Shown: positions 26,649-38,639 of the stretch, piece by piece | Numbering within the stretch: the stretch's first letter is position 1 | How the letters are laid out: the number at the start of each line of letters is the position of its first letter | The notes under the pieces: model-generated | Databases searched by the model: none | What the model was told of the DNA's origin: nothing | What the model saw: the letters and a program-made list of their open reading frames with translations, nothing else | NCBI GenBank assembly: GCA_019633425.1 | Contig: WSUB01000011.1 | Span: forward strand, 413,337-477,336 | DNA: 64,000 nt | DNA from: Tulasnella sp. 424 | Taxonomy: Eukaryota; Basidiomycota; Agaricomycetes; Cantharellales; Tulasnellaceae | Reading direction: 5' to 3' | Program-made: the position numbers and the translations under genes

Positions 26649-29600
26649 ATGGAGGTAAAGTTCATGAACGACAATGACATCGATGAACGAGTGCTGAGTA
26701 AAGCACCCAACACCCAACAGGCTATACTGGATTTCAGCCAAGACCTCAATGTGACATTACTGGACCAAGTCGTGACGACGTTCTTTACTGGCGCTGGGCC
26801 ACAAGTGAGCATGAAGAACCTCCTGGCATAACCACAACGTCGAGCTAACCACTGTAACCCTTCAACTCACCGTCGCTCCTCGGTGGTCTTGACAGCAACT
26901 CGCTGCACAGCAAGTTCTGACTCAGTTCCAGGACAACCCGGACGCGTGGCAGCGAGTGCCGGTGATCATGGAAACGTCCTCTAACATGCAGAGCAAGGCG
27001 AGTGTTGCGTTCGCTAGGGTCGACTCGCCCTGAGGGATGACCCTCGTGCAGCGAATATGGGGCTGACCTATTTGGGGCTCATTTTGTAGTTCATTGCCTT
27101 GCAAATCATGGACAAGCTCATAACGACACGGTGGAAAGCGCTTCCCGAGGATCAGAGAGGGGGTCAGCTTCGGAAAGACTTGCCTGGTTGGGCGCGATGG
27201 TACTGAACCGCTCAATACTAGGTATTCGCAACTTTATCATCAACACTATCATTGTCATGACGTCGGATGAGAACACCTTCCGAACATATGGAAAGTCGGA
27301 GAAGGCGTATTTACACAAGCTTAATCTCGTTTTGATTCAGGTCAGTCTTCTACCATGCAGTCGGCCGGAAGTTGTGAATAGCTTAGCGCTTCCACTCGGC
27401 CTACTCCCTAGATTCTGAAGCAAGAATGGCCACACAACTGGCCGACGTTCATCCCAGAGATTGTCTCGTCATCGAAGACCTCACTTTCCCTGTGCGAAAA
27501 CAACATGGTCATCCTCAAACTCCTTTCAGAGGAGATTTTCGACTTCTCCGCCGAGCAAATGACACAAGCCAAGATCAAGAACCTCAAAAACCAGATGTGT
27601 GGCGAGTTTGCAGAGATCTTCCAGCTCTGCATAGAAGTACTCGACAAGGCCCAGAAACCTTCGTTGATCAAGGCGACTCTAGAAACCATGCTTAGGTTCC
27701 TAAACTGGATTCCGTTAGGCTACATCTTCGAGACAAAATTGATTGATACTTTGACCGAGAGGGTAAGCACGCGACCTTAGTTACTTCTGGGCTTCATTTA
27801 ATCGTTGAGCGTCCCAGTTTTTGGAAGTCCCGGATTTCCGCAACGTGACGCTCAAGTGCTTGTCAGAAGTGGCAGCGTTGGTCGTCGGAGCCGAATACGA
27901 TCCAAAGTTCGGAGCAATGTTCTCTAACGTCATGGTATCCATTAACAAGATGGTCCCGCCGTCCACAAGTAAGTCTTGATAATTAATTTGATTATAATGA
28001 CGACTGCTCACTTCAGGGTCTAGATATCGCGGAAGCCTACTCCACATCGTCCGATGATGATCAGGAGCTCATCCTGAACCTCGCTCTCTTCCTTTCTAAC
28101 TTCCTTTCAAATCACCTCAAAATCATCGAGAGCGAGGTTCACAAAGATCTTCTTGTGAACGCCCATCTCTACATGGTTAAGATCTCCCAGGTAGACGACA
28201 GAGAAGTCTTCAAGATCTGCTTGGAATATTGGAGCAAGCTTGTTGCAGATCTCTACGAAGAGATGCAAGCTCTACCCGTGGCGGATCTTGTTGGACTCAA
28301 TCTTGGGGCAGGAGCGATGGGCGGGCTCTCGGGCGTTGGCGGGTTCGGAGGCATAGGGGTCGATAATGCCGCCAAGCTGAGGAAGAATATCTATTATTCG
28401 GACGTGCTGAGCAACTTGAGGCTGGTAATGGTTGGAAAGATGGTCAAGCCTGAAGAGGTGAGTCTCTTGAGGCCCATGTGGAGCTTTCTAGGGAGGCGGT
28501 CTAAGCCAAAGCCTTCCAATTCCCTAGGTTTTGATTGTTGAGAATGACGAAGGCGAAATCGTCCGCGAGTTCATGAAGGAGAGCGATACCATCGTCTTGT
28601 ACAAGCAGATGCGAGAAGTCCTTGTTTACCTGACCCATTTGGATGTCAACGACACGGAAAATATCCTGACGGAAAAGCTTGCCCGCCAGGTAAAACACCC
28701 TTATCCCTTGCCACGCTCTCTTTCGGTTTGCTGACCTCCTGTTCCGCTCCTCAGATAGACGGTTCTGAGTGGTCATGGGCTAACATCAACACGCTGTGCT
28801 GGGCCATTGGCTCAATATCTGGTGCCATGAGTGAGTCGACAAGCAGAAGCAACATGGCTGCAGTTAACGTTTACCAATCATTTTAGACGAAGAGACCGAG
28901 AAACGATTCTTGGTTTCCGTCATCAAAGACTTGCTTGGCTTGACAGAAATGAAACGAGGAAAGGATAATAAGGCAGTCGTCGCGTCGAATATCATGTTAG
29001 TGCTTGTTTCATTTATTTGTCGACCGCCAGCTAACCCGCCTGTTAGGTATATTGTTGGTCAATACCCGAGGTTCCTGAAAGCCCACTGGAAGTTCTTGAA
29101 GACTGTCGTCAACAAGTTGTTTGAATTCATGCACGAAACACACGAAGGTTCGGAACGATCGATGTGCTGTTCACTGCATAACTCAATTCACTATTCTTCC
29201 AGGTGTCCAAGACATGGCGTGCGACACTTTCATCAAGATTGCTCAAAAGTGCCGGAGACATTTTGTCATGCAACAAGCGGGCGAAACCGAACCCTTCATT
29301 GATGAGATTCTCAGAAATCTCCATCGCATTACAGTCGACCTTTCTCCCCAACAAGTCCATACGTTCTACGAAGCCATCGGTTACATGGTTGCCGCACAAC
29401 CCAATAAGCCTGTCCAAGAGCGCCTGTTGGCCAAATTGATGGAACTACCAAACAATGCTGTACGTCGAGTCCCGGTTCTGTTCCAGCAACGATTTACCCA
29501 CATTTTGTGTAGTGGGACGGAGTGATGGAGGAAGCCAAAACCAACCCAAACGTTTTGGATAATGCAGACAAGGTCAAATTGCTTAGCAATGTTCTGAAGA

Positions 29601-31159
29601 CGAACGTGGCGGCCTGCGGCAGTATTGGCCCATTCTACTTCCCGCAGCTCGGTAGGGTATTCATGGATATGTTGGGCCTCTATAAGGAGGTGTCAAACAT
29701 CATCAACACCGTGATCGCAGCGCCAGGCAAGCGAGTTCAAACGTTCGCCCTGAGAGAGCCATGTACTGATTGCGTGGATTAGGTGCCAATCCGAATATCG
29801 TCACGAAGATGCCAAAGATTCGCAGTCTGCGTACCATCAAGCGAGAAGTCCTCAAGCTCGTTGAATGCTACATCAAGAAGGCTGAAGACCTCGAAGCCAT
29901 TTCCGAACGCGTGATCCCACCGCTTTTAGACGCCGTTCTTGGAGACTATAACCGTAATGTTCCTGCAGCGAGGGACGCAGAGGTGCTGAACGTTATGACC
30001 ACGATCATGTCTCGGCTGGGCGTGAGTACAGGGAATTCGAGTAAACTCAGTTGAAACTCATGAACATCCCAAAAGTCCCTGTTAACTCATCAAGTCCCTC
30101 CGATCATGGAAGCAGTCTTTGGTCCAACATTGAGCATGATTACCCAGGATTTCGCAGAGTTCCCAGAACATCGTGTTGGCTTGTACAGGCTTCTTCGAAC
30201 GATCAATCTCAACTGCTTCCCTGGTACGTGTTTCTCGTTGTTCAACGCGCTTGGTCCTTATAAGCGCGTTTGGTCCCCCTAGCACTGTTGACGTTGCCGC
30301 CCGATCAATTCAAACTGTTTATGGTGGGTACCATCTGGGCTCGGTTATGAGCAAAGCTTACTCTCTGGATTTCAGGACGCGGTTATGTGGGCCATCAAAC
30401 ATACTATGCGTGACATTGCCGATACTGGTCTCAATCGTACGTCGACCTCTTACACCTGTTGAACCCAGATTTCTGACTTCCTCCTAGTATGTATCGAAGT
30501 TGTCAACAACTTCGCCGGTGCCGATCCCGCCATCGCCAACATTTTCTTCCAAGGCTACTATCTCAGCATCCTTCAAGACACGTTCTTCGTCCTGACAGAT
30601 ACAGATCACAAGTTCGGTAAGATGCCTTGCCGTTAATTAAAGAATGGGGGGCTCCGCGTTGACGCCTACTTTTTTCAGGCTTCAAGCTTCAAACACAGCT
30701 GTTGGCGAGGCTATTCAGCTTGGTTGAACTCAACCAGATCCAGGCGCCACTTTTCGACCCTGCTACCGTTTCCGATCCCGAAATGACAAATCCACGATTC
30801 CTTCGCGGGTACTGTGGCTCGCTCTTAAAGAACGCCTTCCCTCACCTTACATCGTGAGTTGTCGAGATTGATTGTGTTCTACCCGTACGCTTACCCGTAT
30901 TTGTTCGACTTTCAGGGTTCAAATCGAGTCCTTCGTTCTTCTCCTCTGCGAACATCATAGTGACATCAACAAGTTCAAGCTTGCTACTCGTGACTTCCTC
31001 ATTCAGTTGAAAGAGTTTGCGGGTGATAACACGGAGCTTTATCTCGAAGAGAAGGAGTTGGAAGCACAGAGGAAAGCCCAAGAGGAACGGGAAGCGGCAG
31101 CACGTGTACCAGGAATGCTCAAGCCGTCGCAAATCAAGGACGAAGACGAAGAACTGTGA
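26649..31159 (+). CDS. CRM1: Exportin-1 (CRM1) nuclear export receptor
   Basis: Encodes the karyopherin that carries leucine-rich NES cargo out of the nucleus with Ran-GTP. The start is [16 protein letters not shown], then [20 protein letters not shown]. Conserved blocks follow in order: [94 protein letters not shown] (NES-groove region), [70 protein letters not shown], and the acidic C-terminal tail ending KDEDEEL. About 15-17 introns leave roughly 1,075 residues, normal for CRM1. In the NES groove the residue matching human Cys528 is threonine (ACA at 28943-28945), as in budding yeast. All parts look intact. Confidence 0.97.
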
Positions 31160-31538
31160 TCGATGTATCTTCATCGCTTTGGTCGTCTATCCCCCTATCG
31201 CTTCGCTGTCATGAACCCCCTGCTTTGACTGTTGCTTCGTAGAACGTCGTTCGTATCTTTGTGTTCCGCCTTTCTGCGTGTACGTTTTATACCAGCTTTG
31301 TAGTACTAGAGATTGAAGTCGAAAGGAGAATTCTACACCGATGTCCGTTGAACTTCCCGTTCCTGTGGCGAGGGAAAGTCCCTGAACCCCTGAACAAAGT
31401 TGCTCAGTCCAACTTGGGATCTCCTTTGCTCATAACCATAACCACCACTTGCAATTCTCTTGCACCGACAAAGAAGACAACTTAAAGCACCTTATCACAA
31501 CTTCGAAACCGTCGATCTACATATTTCTCTTGCACACA
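31160..31538. other. Exportin-1 3' end and Atg38-like promoter region
   Basis: About 380 bp with no supported ORF. The last 100 bp before the next start are C/T- and A-rich, as is usual for a fungal leader. Confidence 0.35.
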
Positions 31539-33258
31539 ATGCCTGTTATTGGCGCTCAGAGCGTGGTTGGGGAAGCACCACTGGCCAGTGTGAGGAATTG
31601 TGGTTTGCCTTCACCGCGTGCACGGCTCACACATTCTCTCGACTTGTTTCTAGGGGCACGAACACGCTACACTTGCCGATGAACTTCAAGCTGCAGGGGA
31701 CTTGGTGCGGGCCATCGAAGAACATCGAATAGCTGCGGCCGAGTATCTCAAAAGCGTAGAATATACCACAGACGCCACTGTACGTCTACTTGTTCAAACC
31801 AGGCTTGTTGTCACGCACAATTAACGCGTTATCATTCTCTTCACCTGTGTGATGACTCTAGCTCCAAGTGACCTTGCGACGAATGCATGCAGAGCAAGTG
31901 AAGACAGCCGAGGAGCTCGAAAGGCGGAGGGAGCGGGATTCTTCAAGAGCTCGTGCTGGCCCCAGGTCCCCTTACGGCCACCTCTCTCCTAGCGAACGAT
32001 CTCCCTCTCGTACTCCTCTCCATTCTCCTCGCTCGTCCGTGTTCCGGTTGCAAGACTCCGCCATGTCTGACAAAACCTCGGCTTCCACTGAGAGTTATTT
32101 CTACCTCGGAGGTGATCTAGTAAGTTATATTCAACTCGCGTGGTTAATATCTGACATGATTTATAACGTATGCTTTTTAAGAACGATGCCGGGGAACGCT
32201 TCAATCGCTTTTGGAGCAATGTGGAGGCACAGCTTGACCAGATTACTCAACCTGTCGCGTTTGCCGCGCTGCCCCTATCGGGCGAACCTGAACTCGAAGA
32301 GACCAACACCGGCTCTCAATATACACGGTCTTCAACATCGACAATAAAGGGCAAGGGCAAGGGCAAGGGCAAGGAGAGATCGGAACCTAGGGTCATCCCT
32401 CTGGATTTCGATGGTGATGGTCAGTGTGCTCTCACCACCGAGCGTCTCAAGCGGTGTTGTTTAGGTGACCTTTTATTTGGATAGATTCGTCTGACTCCGA
32501 TTCGTGGAATCTGGTTCCCTCATCTCAGCCTCCTTCGAGACAAGGCAGCGCATTCCGACCGATGCCCGTAGCTAGTGACACTCGGATGAAGGAAGAGAAC
32601 GACAAACTGAAAGCCGAGTTGGAAGAAGTGAAGGCTCGGTTGTCGAGCGCTGAAGTTATCATTAAAACAAGGCGAGGACAAGAGGCGCAGCTGAGGGATT
32701 CCATTATGATAGCGAAGCGAGAAGTTTGTTTAGTTTTGCCTCCTGCGCGCTTTTCCGTTACACCTGACGATTGTCTGGTCTTAGGCGCAACGAACCCTTC
32801 TGCAATCCACAACTCTACGCCAAGCGACCTTACAATCACTCGCCTTCACTCCTATATCTCCTGGCGTTCCTCCTATGCCTGATGGCGCGTCGCAAGGAGC
32901 GCAGTCCCCGTTCATGTCACCACTGCCTGGACCACCTTCCGGAACTGCTAGTCCCACGGCGACGACGGCCATGCAGAGGCGTATCAAGGACCTCGAAGAT
33001 GAGAACAAACGGCTGAATTCAGAGAATATCAAGCTGAGTGCGCAATACACGAAGCTCAAGGAGAAGTGGAATAACTTGAAGGAGTCGGCGAAGAAGCGAA
33101 GGAGCATGAAAGAGGCTCAGAGTCCCACTCTCGCGGAAGGTTTGAGAGGAATGAGCATTAAGGAGGAAGATGAGGAGGAGCTGAGAGAGTCTGGGCTGCA
33201 TCGGCTTCCAGCTGGTCCTTTGTCGTTGGGTAGGCCTGGGTTCCATGGAGCGAAGTAG
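31539..33258 (+). CDS. MIT-domain coiled-coil protein, Atg38/NRBF2-like
   Basis: Exon 1 gives MPVIGAQSVVGEAPLAS and joins at about 31659 to an N-terminal MIT-like helical pair: GHEHATLADELQAAGDLV, RAIEEHRIAAAEYLKSVEY, and after an intron VTLRRMHAEQVKTAEELERR. This spacing (ADEL..AGDL..AIEEH..AA.Y) resembles NRBF2/Atg38, the subunit that dimerises autophagy PI3-kinase complex I. A Ser/Pro-rich region (SERSPSRTPLHSPRSS), a short GK repeat (plus strand 32349-32375), and two coiled-coil segments (MKEENDKLKAELEEVKARL; RRIKDLEDENKRLNSENIKL) follow, ending PLSLGRPGFHGAK. About 450 residues, six introns. The autophagy role is an inference from the MIT plus coiled-coil layout. The last 90 bp and the 3' flank are duplicated at 41735-42350. 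Confidence 0.7.
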
Positions 33259-33695
33259 ACTCGTTATTTTGTTCGTCTCGGGCGTATTATTTCGATGTTC
33301 GTTCTCTCGTGTATTTTTCTAGTTGAAACAGTATCTCGTGGAAAGACGATCTACTATACATCGTGCAGTCTAGCTATCTATCTAAATACATGTGATTTTA
33401 CCGTTCCGTCTTTCTTGCGATAAAAGGTACAACGACGAACCACAGCGCGAATTATAGAGTATATCATGCGCAATATTTGATGATAAGATAAAAAGCGAGT
33501 AGGAAGTTTCACTGGAGAGTGCAGTCCGTAAGGAGATTTCCATGGGTCAAAAACGAGATCCCAGTGCCACCGAACTCAGTCCGAGGAGCTGCGCTAGCCT
33601 TAGTTGGAAGGAGACGACGGCATCGCGATCTATCCAGTACCTACAACGGCTAGAATTGACAAACATGTTCGATTCAAGGCAATTATGCGGCTACG
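33170..33695. repeat. Left copy of duplicated gene-end junction, with exonuclease remnant
   Basis: Imperfect direct duplicate of 41735-42350. Shared words include gagagagtctgg, ttatttcgatgttcgttctctc, gttgaaacag, tctactatacatcgt and aacatgttcg. The first 90 bp are the 3' coding end of the Atg38-like gene. From about 33550 to 33680 the minus strand encodes a decayed end of the ERI1-like exonuclease: NMFVN, then RYWIDRDAVV, against NMFVNPNRRWYWMGRDGVV in the intact gene. A 24-nt deletion is visible near 33680. It is a non-functional remnant. Confidence 0.8.
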
Positions 33696-33839
33696 TGTCG
33701 CCAAGTAAAACCAATACTGCAATATATCCTTCCCTTCCCTGTCATACCTACGTCACCTGACGCGCGCCCCTTGACGCCAACAAACAAAGAAGTGAATACA
33801 CTTGGCGATCCGCCTCTTGGCATTATCATCAGATACTGG

Positions 33840-35150
33840 GCGTTGGACCAGAATTCAATCCGGGCGTCGTTCAGGGGTTTGATTCCGTTACATGACTCTG
33901 ACTTCACTCCCATTCAGTCGTAGGGTATTTATATCACCGCGACTCGCTGTCTTTCCTCCCCCACCGCAGCCAGTCCCCCTTGACGCCTCTCGCCTTTCGC
34001 ACTCGTTTGACATCGCTTTCTTTCTACGCCTTTGTGTTCCATCTTGTTCGGTAAGACCTTCTGCCCTCTCCGGTAGTTTCCTTCCCAGTGATCTGAATCT
34101 TCCTTTTCGTGCTGTAGGTCGTGGGCCCATCGCTGCAACCCTGGAGTCTCGTGCCAATTTTGTTTCGCTTTGGCCTCGGCCATTCGGAAGGGGGTTGGCG
34201 GGACGCTCTGCAAGGTGTTCTTCGGGACGTCTTGCGTGGGTTTTCGGAGCGGGGTTAGCAGTATACCTGGTGAGCGGGGTACGTACTCTACCCGAAGCCA
34301 CGACGCTCACTTCATTGATATGCAAGCCGAGCTCAAGTCATGATCCCCTGACGCGTGACCAGTGCTTGGGTAAGTCTTAATCGAGTCCCTTTCACCGTAT
34401 GTCAGAGTACTAAAGTCTTGTCTGGTAGGCGGGATCTAACCATCCCCACACCCACGACTGCTCCCACAGCGACGACGAGGGTCTGAAAGCTAAGTATTTT
34501 TCTTGCCGACTCTAAGCCTGATTTCTGACCCAAGTCTGTTACATATATTCCTCCTCGTGCGCTCATCGCTCTACCGCTCCGTCGTCGTATCGCACGTCCG
34601 GCGTTTACGTGTCCAAAGGTTCAAGGTCTTTCTGTCTCGTGGCTAGCAATCCTTTTTCTCCCAACCTGACACCGGTTCTGCCCCAGAGCGGCCCGTGGAG
34701 CCCAATTTTTCCCTTCCCATCCTTCGCGGATGTTATTTCTGCTTGATTATCCTAGTAGGCCGGCTTCATTGTACTTTGCCTCCTGTACCTTTCGGGCCGC
34801 TTGGAATAAGATGACCGTCGAGTCCACTCCATTGGTCATCCTTCCATCACGTATTGCACGAGTACCGACTTGGGTTGTTCGGTTCCATAGGTCGACCGGG
34901 TCAGAGTGAACGATGAAGTCGTGAGAGAAGTTTCCTTACTCACTTTAGTCGATGTACTTTCTCGTCCAATTAGAGCTCGAATCTCACACGAGAGCTGTGA
35001 GCTCCGAGTACGAGGGTATTGGGTCCTATTGCGCGTTACGCTAGGTCGACGCCCATGCCGTTATTATAGCTGCGCTCACGCATCTGTTCGCGCGCGTTTT
35101 CTTACCCTCTCCCCTGTCGATTTCTCTCATATTCCACGCCGCTCCTAACA
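33840..35150 (+). repeat. Inverted full-length copy of the spliced repeat
   Basis: Reverse-orientation relative of the three units at 1-4600, read here on the plus strand. It starts near cagaattcaatcc, has a TATA-like stretch at 33926-33937, an intron at 34051-34117 (67 nt, gtaaga...gctgtag) and a second at 34370-34428 (59 nt, gtaagt...tggtag). The exon between them is 252 nt. The frame 33892-34380 is open for 162 codons but reads through the first intron and matches the other copies only in blocks such as SHSFD and SFLPSDLNL. This is the least damaged copy. No known domain is visible in any frame. Confidence 0.78.
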
Positions 35151-35539
35151 TTTGTGAACTGCCCCCGGGTTAACAGCGGCTTTAGGCGTTGCGCGCAGAA
35201 GGGGAAGTGGTTGGATTCGTGGTTTCGATCCCCTCCATCCGATCACCGTTCAAACCCCGAAAACCTCACACGTTCATATATCTCCATGCACAGCAGCTCG
35301 TAAAATTATATTATAAATGAATATGCACGAATAATCCGAAAAATGACACTATCAGTTCAGCTGAACGCCGCAACCAGTTACACTGAATCTATCCGGACTG
35401 AATTCACGATCACTTGCGGCCGAACCTCGTCCGCAGATCTGTCACTCTATCTAATCGATCAGAGGGGTAGCGCTAGGATACGCAGACAAGGCAACCTAAA
35501 CAGTTAGAGCTATTGAATGGGTACTAGAACGAAGATTGA

Positions 35540-35783
35540 CCGATCGGCCAACACAGCGTGTAGATTTTTTCCCCATTCGGAGATACGTGAGGTAGGTTTC
35601 CGAGCAACCAATACCGGTATTGTGGTATACCACCTAGGGCGAAACAAAGAGAAAGTCTTAGAAATTAACACAGCGTGTAGCTAAGCAGGTCCACAACAAT
35701 GAAGTTCATGAAAAGCAAGAAAAGAAACAACAAGAAAAATGAAAAATACAAAAGCGCGGGAGTCGGTAGAACGCAGCGGTAGA
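35540..35783. repeat. Repeat X, first copy
   Basis: A-rich segment similar to 36500-36730. Shared pieces include ggagata.g.tgag.ta, agcaggt.cacaa, caagaaaa.aac and aaagcgcgg...ccggta. It follows the inverted repeat copy just as the second X copy follows the partial repeat copy at 36155, so X may be the terminal part of the same element. Confidence 0.6.
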
Positions 35784-36150
35784 CATCGTGAAACGGGATG
35801 GAGTTCGTCATCACCTATTTCGGGGCAAATTTGTTTGACGGCGCACATTATTTGGAATCACCCGTACCTCATAAGCTATCCAGGCCAACGCCCAGATATC
35901 GTTCTCAAGACTTGACTGGTTCTGCATCCAGAGCTCTGGAGCTTCTCAGCTGGCGAATGGCGTACTTGCTCCCTGTGATGATTGTCGTGTTGGTGGCGGC
36001 GCAGAATTCAGCGCAAAATGGGATGTTCCCCTGGCTCGTAAGATCGCCTTCAGGCGGTCTGCCTACATTATCCAGTATGCTCTTGTCGCCGAGACCTCTT
36101 TTTTTTTGCAAGACGACGAGCGGAGCCAAAGTCTGTAATCACAGCGTGAT
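35784..36150 (-). pseudogene. Truncated, frameshifted copy of the kinase-TPR gene
   Basis: DNA-level copy of about 40085-40458 of the intact kinase gene, including its intron. Shared words include gtgaaacgggatggagtt and cacccg.acctcataagctatcc. Residual peptide on the minus strand: GDKSILDNVGRPPEGDL, AEFCAATNTTIITGSKYAIR against AEFCAASESITITGSKYTIR in the intact gene. The frame is lost after this and in the polypyrimidine stretch near 36100. No N-lobe or TPR part is present. The edge next to 36155 runs directly into a fragment of the spliced repeat. Confidence 0.78.
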
Positions 36151-36154
36151 GTTT

Positions 36155-36420
36155 TGAATCCTTCTATCACGTATTGCATGAGTAACGATGTGGATTGCTC
36201 GCTTCGCGGCCGCATGGGTCGACCGGGTTAGAGAGAACTGGGAAATCATGAGAGGAGTTTCCTTACTCACTTTAGTCGGTCTAAGTTCCCGTCGAATTAG
36301 AACTCGAATCTTTCACGAGAACTGTGAACTCCGAGCACGGGATATTGGGCCCGATTGCGCGTTACGCTTATAGGTTGACGCCCGTGTCGTGTTCTCACCC
36401 GCGGTAAAAGTGGCGTTCCC
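36155..36420 (+). repeat. Partial copy of the spliced repeat
   Basis: Matches the 3' part of the inverted copy (34850-35060): ccttc.atcacgtattgca.gagta, gtcgaccgggt.agag, gtttccttactcactttagtcg, gcgcgttacgct. It lacks both introns and the TATA-like part. It abuts the kinase pseudogene on its left. Confidence 0.75.
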
Positions 36421-36499
36421 GCAAACCCCAAGAAGACGTGAAGAAAGGTGTGCTGGGGTCTCAGGTCTCCGCGACGGGGTTGATTGCTGGCAAAAGAGA

Positions 36500-36730
36500 G
36501 TCAAGGCAGCACATTCAGAAGATTTTCTATTTGGAGATAGGTAGAGTAGGGGTTGCCGAGCAGCTAATACTTCCTAAGGTGAAACGGAGAGAAGGGCCCA
36601 GGCATCAACACGACGGGCAGCAAAGCAGGTTTACACAATACAAAGACGACGTTCAAGGGAGGCAGACAAGAAAAACGACGATTCAAAGCAAAAGACAAAG
36701 CGCGGAAACCGGTAAAACAGTCTTGTTGCC
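36500..36730. repeat. Repeat X, second copy
   Basis: Partner of 35540-35783; see that entry for shared words. It lies directly downstream of the partial repeat copy. Confidence 0.58.
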
Positions 36731-38639
36731 ACCATCCTCCGAGTTGCTTGTCAAGCAGATCAGGCTTTGGGAATCATGTCTTGGGATCAACCTTTCGGCG
36801 GTTCACTGCTTCCTCCGATACCTGATCCCTTAATTGTAGTTACGGTGACGATCCCAATTAGAGCCTGAGGATTGCCCATCGTCTGAGGGCTGACAAGACT
36901 GTATTAAACCGGCGGTTTGCACAAGGGGCTGTTGATCGTCCAACTTACAAAGGTTTCTGGTTAAACGTTTTTTGTGTCTCGAATGGCGTAGCTGCAGCCT
37001 AGAAAGGGTCAATAAGTCAAGGACAGGGAGGATTCTGGAACAAGATGCTGCCAACTTCGTTCTACAAGAGGGGACCGGACTTAGCACTGAGTACTATACT
37101 TGTCGAACTGTCAGTCTAAGCTGGCTGGTCAGGATTGTGACTTGTGCAAACCCCACGACAAACACCTGCCTCACATTGTGACACGTGCACAACACGCGTT
37201 CCCAGGGTTTCAAGGGTGTACCCCGTTCCGGCGCTTTATCGTGTGTTTTCAATAATCGTTACGGCCGCATCCACGGAACTTGGACGGCCCAAAGCCTCTC
37301 GCCCAGGGTTCGCATTCTCAAATAAGTGAAATCAGTCATGGTATTTTTGATCTACAGGCAACAAAGCCTCCTCTTACCGTCTTGCTACAGACACGTTCCT
37401 CGGATTTATGTAACCGCCCATGCACCAAGTGAAAGGGGAAAAGGGTACATGTGGGAAGTCGAATCGCAAACTCGGAAACACAAGGCCTGACTCGGAATGA
37501 GCGTGATACAGAGTGCGCGGTCACGCGAAGGGCAAGGTTGACGCGGGTCGAAGAGCGAGACGGAGGCAGAGGGGGAAAATGAAAGGAAAAAAGTAGAGGA
37601 AGGCAACATGAACGCGAGCAAAATACAAGGAAGAAGATAAGCACGTAAAAGCAGAGACCGGGCGGATGGGTGGAGGCGAACGAAAAAGGCAGAGGAGGCA
37701 AACGCAAGAAAGGCGCTGGGACTTAAGAGGGGACGAGACGGGCGCGGAAAACCAGAGGGAGAGGACACGTTTAGGCAGAAGGGATTATGAAATAAATCAT
37801 ATACGAGAAAACACGAACGCATACTATGCAGCAGTGAAAGCGGCAACAGATAGAGAGAATGCGGGAGACGGAGAAGACGGGCAAGGAAGCATGGAGGGAT
37901 CATGCTGTTATACACGATAGATCTTATCGAAAGGCAGCAATATTGAAGGTGGAGGCTCAAGCGCGGGAATGGGAACAGACGAAACAGGAAGAAAACGAGA
38001 TTAAATGAAAAGAGCACGGTACAACAGAATAATAATAAATAGCGTCAAAGCACGAAAGAACCAAACGTAAGCACAAAGAGAGATAGAATAAGCAACGGGT
38101 GTTGTTGCACAGAAAAGGGAAAACGAACAAAGCGTGAACGGATAAACGTTTAAATATTGATATTGTGCAACGGATATCTGTTAACTTGACCGTGAGAGGC
38201 TTTGGGAATTTGCTGCCCTATATGCTTCAGTTGCCGATCCTCCCTCCCCAACTGGCCGGCTTCTTCGGCTTGAACAGTAGTGGGTGCATCCAGGCGTGGC
38301 TACACGTATGTCCCTCATCCGTCGTCTGCATGTCTCCACTAACCTCTCTTTCTAAGTTTCCTATTCAAAAATTCCTTCTAGAATCTCCCTCTACATGCTT
38401 CGATTTTCTAGCTCTCTGTACCCATTGGGAAGTCCTCTATTCGAATATTCGCCGCTCCACGTCAGCTACGTTATTTAGGGGTGTTTTCTGGCGATTTCAG
38501 GCTCGCGAATGGAAAGTGGTGCGATCGAAGGGGAGGCGACCGCGCATGAACTGTGGATAAATGCTACTGTGGTTAATCTGTTCGCCATAGTACTCTATTA
38601 TCTAAAGTCAGAAATAAATGTTGCAATTCTGGTGAAACA
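36731..38639. other. Gene-poor stretch with a purine-rich strand
   Basis: No supported gene. From about 37560 to 38160 the plus strand is strongly enriched in A and G, with many gag, gaa and aag words, over roughly 600 bp. Open frames here (for example 37406-38017 minus) reflect this skew and give low-complexity Phe/Leu/Ser-rich translations. The open frame at 38165-38560 plus has no recognisable domain. Confidence 0.5.

Noticed and set aside
33892..34380. A 162-codon open frame in the inverted repeat copy as a protein gene
   Set aside because: It reads through the conserved 67-nt intron, matches the other copies only in short blocks, and exon length changes between copies are not multiples of three.
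37406..38017. 203-codon minus-strand open frame as a membrane protein gene
   Set aside because: Its Phe/Leu/Ser-rich translation follows from the purine-rich plus strand; there is no domain, splice pattern or repeat-free composition to support it.
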